Assembly (NCBI GenBank): GCA_032209605.1
Contig: JASFXZ010000001.1
Location: 46,690,619 to 46,754,618, forward strand
From: Mactromeris polynyma
Taxonomy: Eukaryota > Mollusca > Bivalvia > Venerida > Mactridae
DNA: 64,000 nt
Reading direction: 5' to 3'
Shown here: positions 45,201 through 56,365 of the stretch, one piece after another
How the letters are laid out: each line of letters opens with the position of its first letter
How positions within the stretch are numbered: position 1 is the first letter of the stretch
The notes under the pieces: generated by a model
What the model was told of the DNA's origin: nothing
The model's input: the letters and a program-made list of their open reading frames with translations, nothing else
Databases searched by the model: none
Translations under genes and position numbers: made by a program

Positions 45201-48200
45201 GTAAGCCTAGTTTGGCTGGACATAAAATATTTCTTTATGTTTTTACTTCGAAAATTGTACCGTAATATTTTATATTTGACACTATAATAAACACTAAATC
45301 CATACAATGAATCATTTAAAGCTATTTTTTATATTATGTTAACACCATTACAAATATACCCAGCCTCAGACATCAGCATCTATCATTCAACAACAAAAAA
45401 ACGTTCTCGGCTTGAATTTTTCCAATTAAAGAAAGTAATTGTCGCAGATCTTCAAGTAATTGAAATCAAGATCAATAGTTTTCATCGTTTACGTGACTTC
45501 GAGACACCGAGAAACTTAATTAGCTTGAGCGTGCCAAATGTCTATACAACTCGTCTTAAAGATAAATACGCTGACAAAATTCAACAGTTGATGTACACTT
45601 GAAGATGCAAATGTCCAGAATTAAAACTCCACGGCTATAGGAAGAAAATTGTGGGATTTTCAGTCCGCCATTTTGATTCTTGTACTTTTGAATACTCAAG
45701 CCCAACGATGCGACATGTTTGATGTTCACCTTCTAACAAAAGTAGAGAACTAAATGCCGACATACTCACATGTGTATAAAGTACATGCGACATACCAGAC
45801 ATTTAACGAATTCTCCATACTATCAAAGAATAAGACAATTTTTAACATGCACATGTATTCATGTACGACCGAAATGTAACTGTGTATTAAAAATCCGAGA
45901 AAACGTTATGTTAACAATCACAAACTTGTTTTCGACCTGAAATTATCATTGCCTTTTTCCATACTATTTTAGGTGCAATATTTTGAAAATAAGCATTATT
46001 TTCAAACGGTGTTATATATTTATTATAATAAAATTCAGTTAATTTAAGGAGTGTTCATATATATATCGAGGTTTCAGTACAAGACTATCCTAACTCACAT
46101 AAACACATAGGAGCTAGGATAGTCTTGCGCTGATCCCTCGATTTACTGCTATAAAGAGCAAATCGGCCAGCATGCAATATATCATGACAAAGTGATTTAA
46201 AACGATGAACATGCTTTTGGCATATTTACATTGACGTATTTTGATAGTAAAAATTATTTTGAATTATACGTGTAATAACTTACTGCAATCAAATTAGCAG
46301 ACGCTGTATCCAGAAGCCGCTACCTGTTTTTGGAAACATTTGAAATAAAATACTGGCGGCATAGCACTCTTGATCAGTATTATCAGTCGTGTTTACCGTT
46401 TGCTGCGACCAAAATTATTACTTGTTTTTCCAGTCAAATTACCCGATACTTTATCGTCTGGTTATTTGTAATAAATTGTAAATCAAAGAATTCACAGCTG
46501 GTCGTGCGTTTGTATGCAAAATTGCAATGAAAAATGCGGAAAGCAATGTCGCTGTAAGAAATATCGTCCGCCCATTGTCATTTAACGTAATTTTATAGAG
46601 TCGAAAAATCGTAAAGCACGCATTCATGATACAGACATGTTTAATGTCGCTTTGTGTAACTTTGGCATTACATATGCCTGTTGTTTTTTGCAGAATGCAT
46701 TCATGTCGTTTTCACAAAGGAGGAATATTTTTCAGAAAGTAAAAATAGAACAACAAAACACAAAATATTTGTAAGACAAAAATAATTTTGTGCCAGCTGG
46801 AAGATAAATGATTTCTGTATACAGTGAAACATCGATAATAAGACCACTATTGAAGGAAAGCGGTCTTAGTTGATGCTCGGGTGGTCTGATTATTATAATA
46901 TATTGTATGGGGAAATATTTAAAAAAAAGGTACAGAAAAAATATGAATCACATAGTCTTTCAGTGAAGTTTTACGAGAGTTTGGCTTGATCGTTAAAGCA
47001 TCGAAAGTCACGGTTTCCAATCTAAAACTGTGGATAGCAATATGAAAGTTCACCATGTTCAGACAGAGGACAACATTTTACCTGTCTTTGGTAATTCTGG
47101 AAAAATACTTATGTGCTATAAACTATGTGCATCAAACCGAATTTAAAAAGTTGTTCCTGTAACTTGTTCTATAAACAATTCAATAATATTACACTTTGTA
47201 AATCTGCTTGTAGAAGGGCAAGTTAGTACTGGTTGATAAATTAATTCCAGGATAACTGAATAAATTGACCGAGGGCCATGTACACGTATATCGTATATTT
47301 CATTGCTTAGTACTAAATAAAATTGTTGTTTTTGTGTAGCTGAAAACATGTTTTAAAAAATGTCGTGTAACCCAATTAAAACAAAAACAAATCTAGGTTA
47401 ATAACCGTATCCTAATTAACACAAGCCCATCACGTTGTCTTAGTATGATACAAAACAGTTCAGTATTGAGACCAGTATCTTATTTCAAAGCTATATCCAC
47501 AAAATATCTCTTCTTTAACCAGGATAACTTATCAAAGGTGCTGATATGTAAAAATGGTTTAGACGGGCACCATCATGAAAGTCAACACTATTTTGCATAT
47601 TTTATTTAAATTAAGAAAAATCATTATCGTAGATATTTTGTAAACCCGGTGCCTGATATGTACACCAGTGTATAGCTCTATCAATACCAGAGATTGAATA
47701 AATCCCATACTTCTGAAAGCATCCGATAAATCAAAGGGCGTTCAAACCTCGACTTCACACTTAAACAATTACACACGTTTTGCGTGGCCTTACAAGATGA
47801 GATTTTTCTTAGACAAGAGCATCGGAAAGATAAGACTCGTCATAAACGAAACGGTATGTTTACATTGTAAATGTGTATCAATGAATAATTTACGAACTCT
47901 CAAGATTTAATTTTGTAGCGAATTACTGTTGAGTTGATCTGTGTACAGATGTTGATTTTGCACGTGGCCGACTCCTTCAATATGAAAGGTTGGTTTTAAT
48001 TGTGCTACAAAGTGGGCATCTTGATTCTTAAATTAAGTAGAAAATTTGTTTAGGGCGTAACATCTGGTCAATCTACTCCCCTGTAATCTCCTTATACGAA
48101 CTGATGAAAGTGTCGGACAGATAATTTATAGGTTACATTCATACATACAGGTTTCACAGTATAGTGGACAAAATGTTTAATTGTGCCAATTTCACGAGGT

Positions 48201-50507
48201 TTGTTTTCTACAAAAACGACGGATTTAAATTACGTGGACAATCATAATTATTCCGAACCATATGGATGCAAAATACCAAGATTACTACAAACGTTAGTTC
48301 CAAATTATTTAGATATTGATAATAAAAATATTTAGAAAGAACAAAAATGTCATGGCTATTTAAAAAATTTACTCTGACAGTATTGGATTGTATGTCTTGT
48401 TAAATGCATTTTCTATTTTTTACGTGTCAAATCGCGAATGCGTGGAACAAAATAATTCGTAGTCTCGCATGTATAACCACATTTTAATAACTCGAATGAC
48501 GAGAATGACTTTTTGAGGACTACGATTTAATAATCAAAAACCGTAGCACGATTGCTTGGGCAATTATTGTTGTCAGCTAATTATGATCCGATCTTGACCA
48601 GTTTAAATTGCATTAAATGAAACGACACGCATGTTATAACGGGTACAAGTAAACAGCTGTCAACAGTCCATGATCCAAAATCGTTAAACAAGAAACAAAT
48701 GTTCAAGTTGTTATTGTTTCAGTACTGCACCGCATAACAGGACGGGCGGTTGTTACCTACACTTATACTGACCGTAAGTGCCGACCGGTCTCTTTGTACT
48801 GAACGCTTTCGTCGAATTCTAGTATTCCATTCGAAACATGATATGAGCGTATCTATGAACAGAATCTATAACGCGACGTGAACATATCCATGAACACAAT
48901 ATATACCGCGACGTGAACGTATCTATGAACAGAATCTATAACGCGACGTGAACGTATCCATGAACAGTCTATATACCACGACGTGAAAGTATCCATTAAC
49001 AGTCTCTATACCGCGACGTGAACGTATTCATGAACAGAATCTATAACGCGATGTGAACGTATCTATGAACATAATCTATAACGCGACGTGAAAGTATCTA
49101 TGAACAGAATCTAAACGCGACGTGAACGTATCTATGAACATAATCTATAACGCGACGTGAACGTATCTATGAACAGAATCTATAACGCGACGTGAACGTA
49201 TCCATGAACAGAATCTATAACGCGACGTGAACGTATCCATTAACAGAATCTATAACGCGACGTGAACGTATCCATTAACAGTCACGTTTACTTTGACCTG
49301 CTTGATTATGTAACAACACTTATGTTAACTGTGCTAAGCAGTATTAGAATACAGGGTTCAGTTTAAATCGGGTATTTAATGCCTAAAACGGTTTACAAAC
49401 ATAGTTCAAGGGATACATTGGTAGCCAGTGTCAACGTAGTTAAACAAATAAGGAAATGTAACTAAAATTCACAACGATCAACAATTAAAAACAGAATCAA
49501 TATGTAGGGAATAAAAGAATATATATGTTTCTCTTCCTTGAAATATGTGAAACAACAATATTATGCCTTAGAATTGAATTTAACATTTATTGACACCAGG
49601 TGCTTCAAAATCTGTTTGATATTATGCTGGAGCAACAACCTCTCCAGAGCGACCATCTCTTGAGCAATAACCTCGCCAGGGCGGCCCTCTCTTGAGCAAC
49701 AACCTCTCGCCAGCGACATTATGAAATTTCCTTAGTAAAACATACTACCATTTTAACCTCGCTATAGAAACAGACTCTCAACAACAGCAGACATCTAAAA
49801 AGTTGTTACTATCGGGCCTGATGTATCAACATATCAAGACTGCAACCCAGACTTAGACTTCAAAATGTTAAATATATATTTTTGCTCCTTTATTGTTACA
49901 ACTGTATAAAAAATAATAAAATTTGGTAGAAATGTAGAGTTGATTTGTTGATATAAAATTAAATTAGTTTCAATCAAATGAAAACGGATGGCCGGTAAAT
50001 ATTACTTTTGCAATTTTAAGTCTGAGACTGAGTCTTACTTTTTTAATTTTATTCAATCGAGTGACAAGTAGGTTTGATGTTTTTGTATGATATGGGTATG
50101 ACATTATACATGTTCTATTTCCCAAATTGATATTAAGCTAACTGAAAAAGAAGTTTGTCAACTACGAACAAAGTAAACAAAACATTTAGTCATTGAGGAA
50201 AGATTTGAACCATATCTCAAGTTGAGAGTTTGAGTGAAATAAGACTTCGGTTAAAACTCATAACGCAAAAGCGTTGATCATATTTTATATGTTCAAAATC
50301 GTGTTTAAACTTTTTTTATCGTTGAAAACCGAACACGTTAAAATACTACTATACGATTGAAATATACATACCAGTCTGTAGCAGCGGCATATCCGCAGAC
50401 TCGTGTTCGCTCGTTCTGAATTCACTTTGTGGTCGGTGCACGAGATTTTCAGGCATGTCATCGAGGTCCTCGTGCATTCGTGATTCAGAATTCACGCACG
50501 TGTCCAT
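36269..50507 (-). CDS. NR2E-type nuclear receptor (NR2E3/PNR, Hr51, fax-1 group), 3' end missing
   Basis: Six coding exons in transcript order: 50372-50507, 39862-40150, 39438-39541, 38014-38217, 36963-37162 and 36269-36500. All have GT-AG borders and matching phases, giving 388 residues. The ATG at 50505-50507 has a good AACAATGG context. Residues 107-176 are a complete DNA-binding domain: finger 1 Cys 107, 110, 124 and 127; P-box CNGCSG at 124-129; finger 2 Cys 143, 150, 160 and 163; then the [10 protein letters not shown] extension. The CNGCSG P-box and that extension are hallmarks of the NR2E3/PNR, Hr51 and fax-1 group. The ligand-binding domain starts near residue 270 ([20 protein letters not shown], then [14 protein letters not shown]) and reaches [11 protein letters not shown]. 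The remaining helices and AF-2 should lie in a further exon, which I could not find in the window. It is a nuclear transcription factor; in relatives it acts in photoreceptor or neuronal identity. Confidence 0.88.
36540..36835. repeat. Degenerate ACTGAATACTAAAT-type tandem repeat (intron)
   Basis: About twenty imperfect copies of words such as ACTGAATACTAAATAC between the fifth and sixth coding exons of the nuclear receptor. The period wanders between about 14 and 18 bp. Confidence 0.7.
37815..37945 (-). repeat. tRNA-derived SINE (receptor intron)
   Basis: The reverse complement has AAGCTCAGTCAGTAGCGCG (A box) and ATATTCGAATCCAGGG (B box) at tRNA-like spacing. It lies between the fourth and fifth coding exons. 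TAACTTAACCCTAACCCTAC and a C run follow on its 5' side. Confidence 0.65.
38628..38642. repeat. 15-base C homopolymer
   Basis: An uninterrupted run of 15 C in an intron of the nuclear receptor. Its length is likely to be unstable or uncertain in the assembly. Confidence 0.9.
39023..39193. mobile_element. 171-bp MITE 'CAGTAAAACCTC', complete copy
   Basis: CAGTAAAACCTC at the left is mirrored by GAGGTTTTACTG at the right, with TA flanking both sides. The interior contains repeated AAGACCA and GAGGTGGTCTTA blocks. Related copies lie at 53623-53790 and, as fragments, at 44090-44165 and 46822-46900. The ends and TA site fit Tc1/mariner-pogo-type non-autonomous elements. It sits in a nuclear-receptor intron. 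Confidence 0.8.
40985..41491. repeat. 100-bp tandem repeat, five units (intron 1)
   Basis: GATATCGAAAATCGTATTTC recurs at 41006, 41105, 41205, 41304 and 41403, a steady 99-100-bp period. Each unit carries the near-palindrome ATACGATATCGA and a poly(A) stretch. It lies in the first intron of the nuclear receptor, about 840 bp upstream of the exon that starts the DNA-binding domain. Confidence 0.9.
42500..42640 (+). repeat. SINE-like repeat, partner of 4415-4545
   Basis: Shares the ordered blocks CCTGTGTTCGAA, TTAGGCG-AAGTACTGG and GTGGTCATTTAGAGGGATTA with the copy near 4.4 kb. Same orientation. Confidence 0.5.
44090..44165. mobile_element. MITE 'CAGTAAAACCTC' family, fragment
   Basis: TA-CAGTAAAGTTCCGCTATTAA is followed by AAGACCACC and GTGGTCTTATTAGC. 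It matches the complete copy at 39023-39193 in its first half. No right end found. Confidence 0.55.
46066..46141. ncRNA. 76-nt imperfect hairpin (miRNA-precursor-like or MITE remnant)
   Basis: Two arms of about 31 bp, TCGAGGTTTCAGTACAAGAC... and the mirrored ...GTCTTGCGCTGATCCCTCGA, pair with a few mismatches around a 14-nt loop. The most strictly paired part is AAGACTATCCTAACTC against GAGCTAGGATAGTCTT. Size and shape fit a microRNA precursor, but foldback transposon remnants look alike. It lies in the first intron of the nuclear receptor. No known miRNA was recognised. Confidence 0.35.
46822..46900. mobile_element. MITE 'CAGTAAAACCTC' family, fragment
   Basis: TA-CAGTGAAACATCGATAATAA is followed by AAGACCACT, GCGGTCTTAG and GGTGGTCTG. 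This is the left half of the family seen at 39023. Confidence 0.5.
48844..49282. repeat. 35-bp minisatellite, about 12 units (intron 1)
   Basis: Units read GAACGTATCTATGAACAGAA then TCTATAACGCGACGT, with variants CCATGAACA, CCATTAACA and ATATACCGCGACGT. About 1.1 kb separates the array from the first coding exon of the nuclear receptor. Confidence 0.95.
49629..49720. repeat. Short tandem repeat, three units of about 36 bp
   Basis: GAGCAACAACCTCTCCAGAG, GAGCAATAACCTCGCCAGGG and GAGCAACAACCTCTCGCCAG recur with CTCTCTT between them. Confidence 0.8.
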
Positions 50508-50814
50508 TGTTAAATATCTTATGATGACCGATAGGATCAACTTTTATTTTGTGAACAAGAAAGGAATCCGCAGAAGAAAAGATACTGATTGAATGTTGTT
50601 TAATTCATTAGATTATTCAGATACCAATCCAATTAATTATTAACTTTTAACCAACAATTTGCAAAGTATTTATACCATTCAATTTTCTCCAGAAGTAAAA
50701 CGTTCAAAGACTTTTGAAAGCCAAGCGAGACAAGCTGTGTTCAGATATGCATATGTAGGTCTCCAAATACGAAGGTTTTATGACGTTAAAAAGTAAGCTC
50801 TTGGATTCATGCGC

Positions 50815-50822
50815 CTTATATA
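50815..50822 (-). promoter_or_regulatory. Possible TATA box of the nuclear-receptor gene
   Basis: The minus strand reads TATATAAG about 310 bp upstream of the ATG at 50507. This would place a start site near 50785-50790 and a 5' UTR of about 280 nt. In AT-rich DNA such a motif is not rare, so this is only a candidate. Confidence 0.25.
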
Positions 50823-50829
50823 TAAAGAT

Positions 50830-51540
50830 TACAAACCCGCCTATTTGCGGTTTCTCTTTGACATTAGTTAACAAATCAAGATACAAACCACGCCCCTTTA
50901 TTGACAGACGATCTCTGGCAGCAAACGACAGCGTAGCGAGATTGAATCATCGATCGGTTATTCCCGCCATGATGTATCGTCCTCGGTGTCGTCTGCTTAC
51001 ACATTGGATGTCGTCTGCCAGAGCACTATTTCGTTTCTGGACGTAAACTTTCCTCGTGGTTTACAAGTCCGAGTAAGATGACAGTTGGTACCGCGGCTTT
51101 AGTTTGATGATATTGACCAGAAGCTTACGTGAAACATAATTTACCTCTAGATACCGAACACCTCGTGGAATACGAAAACAACTATCAATTTATTTATTTT
51201 AATTCTAGTTTTATTTCCTGCTGGAAACTAAAAAAAAAATAACGATTGTACAGAGATTTACTACATGTACAACAAAACGATCGGCGATCAGGTAAACGTA
51301 AAATGGCTGTTTGTGGTTCTTGTTGTACGATTAGTCCTAAGGTACTGCATACTTTTTATTTGGTTTTATCGCCATTTCCAACATTTATTTTCGGTAATAC
51401 ATGGCGGTCAGTCGATCTGACCAGTTGTCGTGGAATTCATGATCGTCTGTACCAGTTTACCCTTCCGTACCCAGCTGACAACTAGCCGTCATGAATGAGC
51501 GGTGTGAAGTACATATTACCGTAGCCAAAGGTCACAGAAG
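50830..51540. other. Upstream region of the nuclear-receptor gene
   Basis: No recognisable gene. Open frames at 50780-51046 and 51246-51485 on the plus strand show no family features. A 12-bp inverted pair, CTCTGGCAG...ACGAC and GTCGTCTGCCAGAG, spans 50909-51026. Balanced base composition here differs from the AT-rich surroundings, as might be expected near a promoter. Confidence 0.4.
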
Positions 51541-51544
51541 GACA

Positions 51545-51810
51545 TGTGTTGTCCGTGCCTGTGAATCGAACCCGGACATTCCGGCTGACAGCCTAGCGTT
51601 CTATCAACAGGGGTGGTATTCACGAAACATCTTAAGGTTAATATTAAAAGTAATATTTTCCTTAAAGTAAAGACTTTCTTTTGCTAAGGAAATCCTTAAG
51701 GTTAAGGATTTCCTTATCTTTAACTAAGGAAAGGAAAATAAGGATAATCTTAAGGTAAAACTTAAGATATTTCGTGAATACCACCCCTGAGCTAACCGAG
51801 CAGGTTTACA
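51545..51810 (-). repeat. tRNA-like unit split by a MITE
   Basis: On the minus strand the flanks of the MITE at 51609-51788 join to read a tRNA-like promoter: CGGTTAGCTC, then TTGATAGAACGC (A box), then GTCCGGGTTCGATTCAC (B box). The insertion sits inside the A box. The unit is tRNA-derived (SINE head or pseudo-tRNA) and was inactivated by the insertion. Confidence 0.7.
51609..51788. mobile_element. 180-bp foldback MITE inserted in a tRNA-like A box
   Basis: The ends AGGGGTGGTATTCACGAAA and TTTCGTGAATACCACCCCT are a perfect 19-bp inverted repeat. Pairing continues inward through CTTAAGGTTA and TCTTAAGGTAA blocks, so most of the element can fold back. It interrupts a tRNA-derived sequence. 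No clear target duplication is seen; the flanks appear to rejoin with at most one or two bases of uncertainty. Confidence 0.88.
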
Positions 51811-53222
51811 TACCACTGAAACTTAAACGTAAAGTAAAGTGTTTATTTATTATAGTGTCACCCCTATTTAAAGGGCCAGCCATTTCTGAACTTATGAGAC
51901 ACCTACTTTCTGAGCACTTTTACTTCCCGATTCCTATCCTTTAATGCCAGGCACCAGGCAGGTAGGCACACGGTAACCATTATTTAACTAGCTGGTGGCT
52001 CACCAACCGGCCATACATATAAAGAATAAAGTAGTCACACAAATTAATTTGCAAATTGTTTAGGCGTCAGCATAAAAAAATGTACTTTACAAAATTAATG
52101 CCGTCTGGATATGTTCCTGTGAAAGCATGTGACCAGAAGACGTCATTTTTTTGTCGCGTGATTTTCGATTGTTAATTGAACTTACAAAGAACATCGGAAA
52201 TGAGAAAAAATCATTAAAGAAATTAAAGCCGTTTTGTCACAGAGTTAGACTAGAATTATCCACAGTGTCAAACTGTGGTGCATGCTAGTTAATCCCGGCC
52301 TTGACAGATTCTTAAATCACAAATCGTTTAACAAAAATTAGTCAATGTGAATAAATGAAAGATTTTTATTTCATCGTTTTATAGTCACGCCATTGTTGTG
52401 ATGTGGCAGTCCGTGACATTGACATTTTCTCAATCATGCATAGACGGTGGTCATCTAGCGTAGTATTGACATGTTTTGTTAAGTCTTCATTAAATGTACT
52501 CATCAAGTAAAAATCATGTTTTCAGATAAGTTTCACTTATTTGCTCAAGTTCCGATCCTTAATCCCTATCAATTAAATATCTAGTGTTTATATAAGTAGT
52601 GAACACCAAATCACATGTTGAATGTCTAAATTAGTCAACATTCCTGATACAATTTAATATAACCCAGCAGTCATTTCCAAGTTAGATATTACGACAACCA
52701 GACCGCTGGTATATTCAGACATTTAGCCAAACTTGAGGTAACAGTATTATAATAAGTTTACACTATGTTAGTTTTTGTATTTTGTATATGGTAGCAATTT
52801 GTGCAGCTCATTAATATAGATAGATATATTTATTGCAAAAGGCAATATTGCCCATGAGCGTACATGTAAATATTAACATATATGTAATGCGCTTTTTTAT
52901 GTTATATGTTTGTATGGTGTTTTATGCATTTATATAACATTAACAAGACCAAGCTATACGTATGTTTTTTATCATTGTGATTCTGATCGCTAGAGATGAA
53001 ATATGATGTGCTACGTTTTGCGCAATTTTTCATTAGAAGTATGACAATAATTAGTCACATGTGAAATCACATGATCATTTTGCATCGAACAATCGGTTCA
53101 AACCAGTCGATGTGGCATAATTCCGTATATAAATTTTAAATAGAAAATAGTTATTTAGCCTAAACATGTAAACACATATCAACTGATTTACTCTTCATAG
53201 TAAAACAAGTTTTTATTCATCC
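51811..53222. other. No recognisable gene
   Basis: AT-rich spacer. A small inverted pair, CCACAGT-GTCAA-ACTGTGG, lies at 52260-52278. No coding signal. Confidence 0.5.
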
Positions 53223-53499
53223 TAAGCCCGAGAATATAACGGATACATCAAGACAAAAATACTAACTAAAAGTTATGAAAAAACACAACAAAGTACCAAG
53301 AAAATTACTAAAAACAATTTTCAGCTTTTGTGTATGTTTATATTTGTTATCGACGGAATGGGCCGATGTTATTATATTTTTACGATAACCAAAGATACAT
53401 AGGACATTTCATGCATGTTTCCACTATCAGATTAATAAGAGTAAATGTTGTGAATTGAGTGGTGAGTTAAAGTATCCGTTATAATCCCGGAGCTTGGGT
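53223..53499. mobile_element. 277-bp MITE, family 'GGGATTAT(A)ACGGATAC', copy 2
   Basis: The left end AAGCCCGAGAATATAACGGA and the reverse complement of the right end, AAGCTCCGGGATTATAACGG, form the terminal inverted repeat. The right subterminal part (GAATTGAGTGGTGAGTTAAA, reversed) matches the CACTCAA blocks of the copy at 35850-36248. The interior is shorter and different. Confidence 0.7.
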
Positions 53500-53622
53500 T
53501 TTGTTTGTCTTCGTGTATAGTTCCTAACCAACCGTAACACACAAATAGTTTGCATCTTTTTCCTATTTGCTTATCTTTTCCTACACGAAACGAGGCTTTC
53601 GTTACCTCGTTATTGCCAATAA

Positions 53623-53790
53623 CATTAAAACCTCAATAAGACGGGACCCTTGAAAAGTGGTCTTAATATTGAGGTGGTCTGAATATTGAGGTCTAATTAA
53701 GAGCAAAACAGTAAAAACGGACTTAGAAAGTGTGTTCGTAATTTCGAGGTGGTCTTATTTTTGAGGTGGTCTTTAAGTGGGTTTTTTCTG
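53623..53790. mobile_element. MITE 'CAGTAAAACCTC' family, near-complete copy
   Basis: TTAAAACCTCAATAAGACGG, GACCCTTGAAAAGTGGTC, TAAGAGCAAAACAGT and GAGGTGGTCTTTAAGTGG align in order with 39023-39193. The left terminal CAGT is mutated; the right end reads TTTCTG followed by TA. Confidence 0.75.
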
Positions 53791-53799
53791 TAATGTACA

Positions 53800-54880
53800 C
53801 TGTGTATATATACTAGTCCCCGTATTTCAGAATATTTTGATATTAACTTGCATATTGATAGAAATGTCTGGTAGCTTCTAGTTCTAAACAGCATACGAAC
53901 AAGTTTTGGTCACTATGTTTGACACATTAGAACTTTATCACTCTCAGAAACTTAAGCAGACGACAAAACAACAGTAGCATTTAAAGAGGACAATGTTACA
54001 AATGGCTCTTTAATGTGGCGCTGTAAGTTTTACCCAATAATCAAATGGCGACCTAACCGGAAATCAAATTTGTCGTCTGCAAAACAATCAAAGCGCGCGA
54101 GATCGCGAATCAATTTCCTAGTTGTCACAAACACAAATGTCTAAAAGCTAAGAAAATGAAATCTACGTAAAACGTAATTGTTTCAATTTTCATTTCTAAA
54201 TTAAACATCCGAAAGCAGATATAGTCGTCAACAGATTTTTGTGTCATTTTTTTTGTAATCTTAAATCAAGTGTTTCATGAGGGGAGAAAATCGTGCAAAA
54301 TACCATAATGTTCCCATCCTTAATATTATAAGAAGGACTGAGGACAAACGGAACAGAATGTTTTAAGGGGTTCCGTGCCCTTTTTGGTAAAAACATCGAC
54401 ATTCTCTGGATTTTAATGATATTTTGCATGAATGAGATGTAGGCTTTGATGTTTTTGGTATTTTAGTCTGAAATATGACGTTCAGTGGTGTAAAAAGCGC
54501 CGCCTAGCGGGGCATGATTTTCGTCGTATTTTTGGCTTTTTTTACAATAAATACTATTAGTATTATGAGCGTAATGCATTAATGATCACGCAGCATGTAT
54601 TATATCCACAGTGTAACCATCGTACTATTTTTTACGTTTAGACGCAAACAGCGAAAAAACGAGACGCACACAAATTTTGTTTAAATTTTTCTATGATCTT
54701 CAATGAAGTAGATATTTCATTAAGAGAAACAAAAAGGGATTATCATTAAATTGAATTCAGACTTTATCGTCAGAGTGAAAAAAATAGCGTGACGTAAACT
54801 TGCTCATTCACGGATATTTTGCTATGACGTAACTGCGAGTTGAACAACGTAATAAAAAATTAGTTGTCACTGACATACAT
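53800..54880. other. No recognisable gene
   Basis: AT-rich. Nothing I can support on either strand. Confidence 0.5.
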
Positions 54881-55085
54881 GTGTGGCCTAGTGATTAAGA
54901 TCACTGACTTCTAAATCACCTGCCAATCACCGCGGCGAGTCCGAATCCCATCCGGGATGTAGAATGTATAAGTGAGGAAGCTATCCAGCTGGCTTACAGG
55001 AGATCGGTAGTTCTACCCACGTGTCTGTCTGTGTCCAAAATAAGACTAGAATTAAGGTGAACATAGGCGTATTTCTCCACCTTAA
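54881..55085 (+). repeat. tRNA-derived SINE with conserved central domain
   Basis: TGGCCTAGTGATTAAGATCA (A box) and GCGAGTCCGAATCCCATCC (B box) are followed by GGATGTAGAATGT, AGCTGGCTTACAGGAGATCGG and TTCTACCCACGTGTCTG. The unit ends near TTTCTCCACCTTAAAA. It shares the body with the headless copy in sulfotransferase intron 3 (22690-22885). It is the best-preserved SINE in the window. Confidence 0.85.
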
Positions 55086-56365
55086 AATACCTAAATAAGT
55101 CATGTTCATGTGTCTCAAAGTCTCATTACAATGAAATGTAAATGGGTCGCTTGGAACACGCACGAGTATAAAATAAAATAGGAACCACACACACTTTAAG
55201 CAATATTAAAACACTGCCTATCCCTCGTGCGTAAGTAGTTCGTAAATATGGTCAAACAACAGATTGAAACCGTTGACCGCATCTGGGACAACCTCATGTG
55301 GTAGGAAATCTGTAATATTTATCCTTTGATACATATTTTGCAGATAAGAAATGTAGCATTCATTATAAGAATGACTTCCGCGCAGAAACAGAAACCTTTA
55401 ATCGGTGAACTCTCTATACTAAATAATATAGTAAAATAATTCAACAATACTTGACTGTCAATGTCGTGGTGGAATGTTTCGGGGCTTTCTGTGCACAGAT
55501 GAGATTTAAGAAATACGCATAACGTTATTTCAATCTAGCATTTAACTTACTTTATTTGATTTTTATAATAACCAGCCAAATATTTCCTTCAGTATTAATT
55601 AAAGCTGAAATACACATTTTAACGTCAGATATTTAAGTACATCAATCAAGACAAAAGCACCGAAGATTCTTGGTCTCCTTCTGAATTATTATGATCGCCT
55701 GGAAGTTATGTATCGCTACTTTCTACGCTGTCAGGCGTAAATTCTGTTTGAACAATATATGAACAGTATTACTGTGAAATATTACCATTTTATGTTCTTT
55801 CGTTTCCAGGACACATGTTTCCGGTATATATTACCTTCCTCTCCTAAGAAAAAGCTCCCATCATTCCTTCTCAAACTACACGGCGACTGAACGCGCGCGT
55901 GCGAACAACAATCCAACTTCCGTTCCGGAAATTGCTTCAGCAGATAATATGACATTGACACAAAGTATGATTGGACATAACATACGGAGTAGAGGTGTCA
56001 TTATCACATTTGTCTTCTAATTTGTTTTGCATTAATTAATGTAGATGACAACGATGATAAATGTTGATGGGTCGGGATTTATTTAGTAATAACCGGAACA
56101 AAATGGCGGTAAACTTCCTGAAGCGGTAAATATGAGACCAAGGGCAGGTGATTGAATCATCGATTTCTGATCGATCTTTCTGTGAATTTAGGCACTGGGA
56201 ACGATACATTTGTCTCGACAAATTGATTAGCAGAAAACTATAATGTAATTTGAGAATTGGATACGGAATAAAATCTGCCAGAAATACTTCATTTTTGGGC
56301 CAAAGACTGTACGCGAATCTTTATCGGATGATAGTACTCTCGAACTGAAGGCGAAAATGAATTGA
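55086..56365. other. No recognisable gene
   Basis: AT-rich spacer of 1.3 kb. No open frame with family features and no further repeat that I can delimit. Confidence 0.5.

Larger units (their letters stand above)
41492..50371 (-). other. Bulk of nuclear-receptor intron 1
   Basis: About 8.9 kb without a recognisable exon. It contains SINE and MITE fragments, two minisatellites and a hairpin, listed separately. The rest is AT-rich. A large first intron in a developmental transcription-factor gene is a usual place for enhancers, but I can point to no specific element. Confidence 0.5.
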
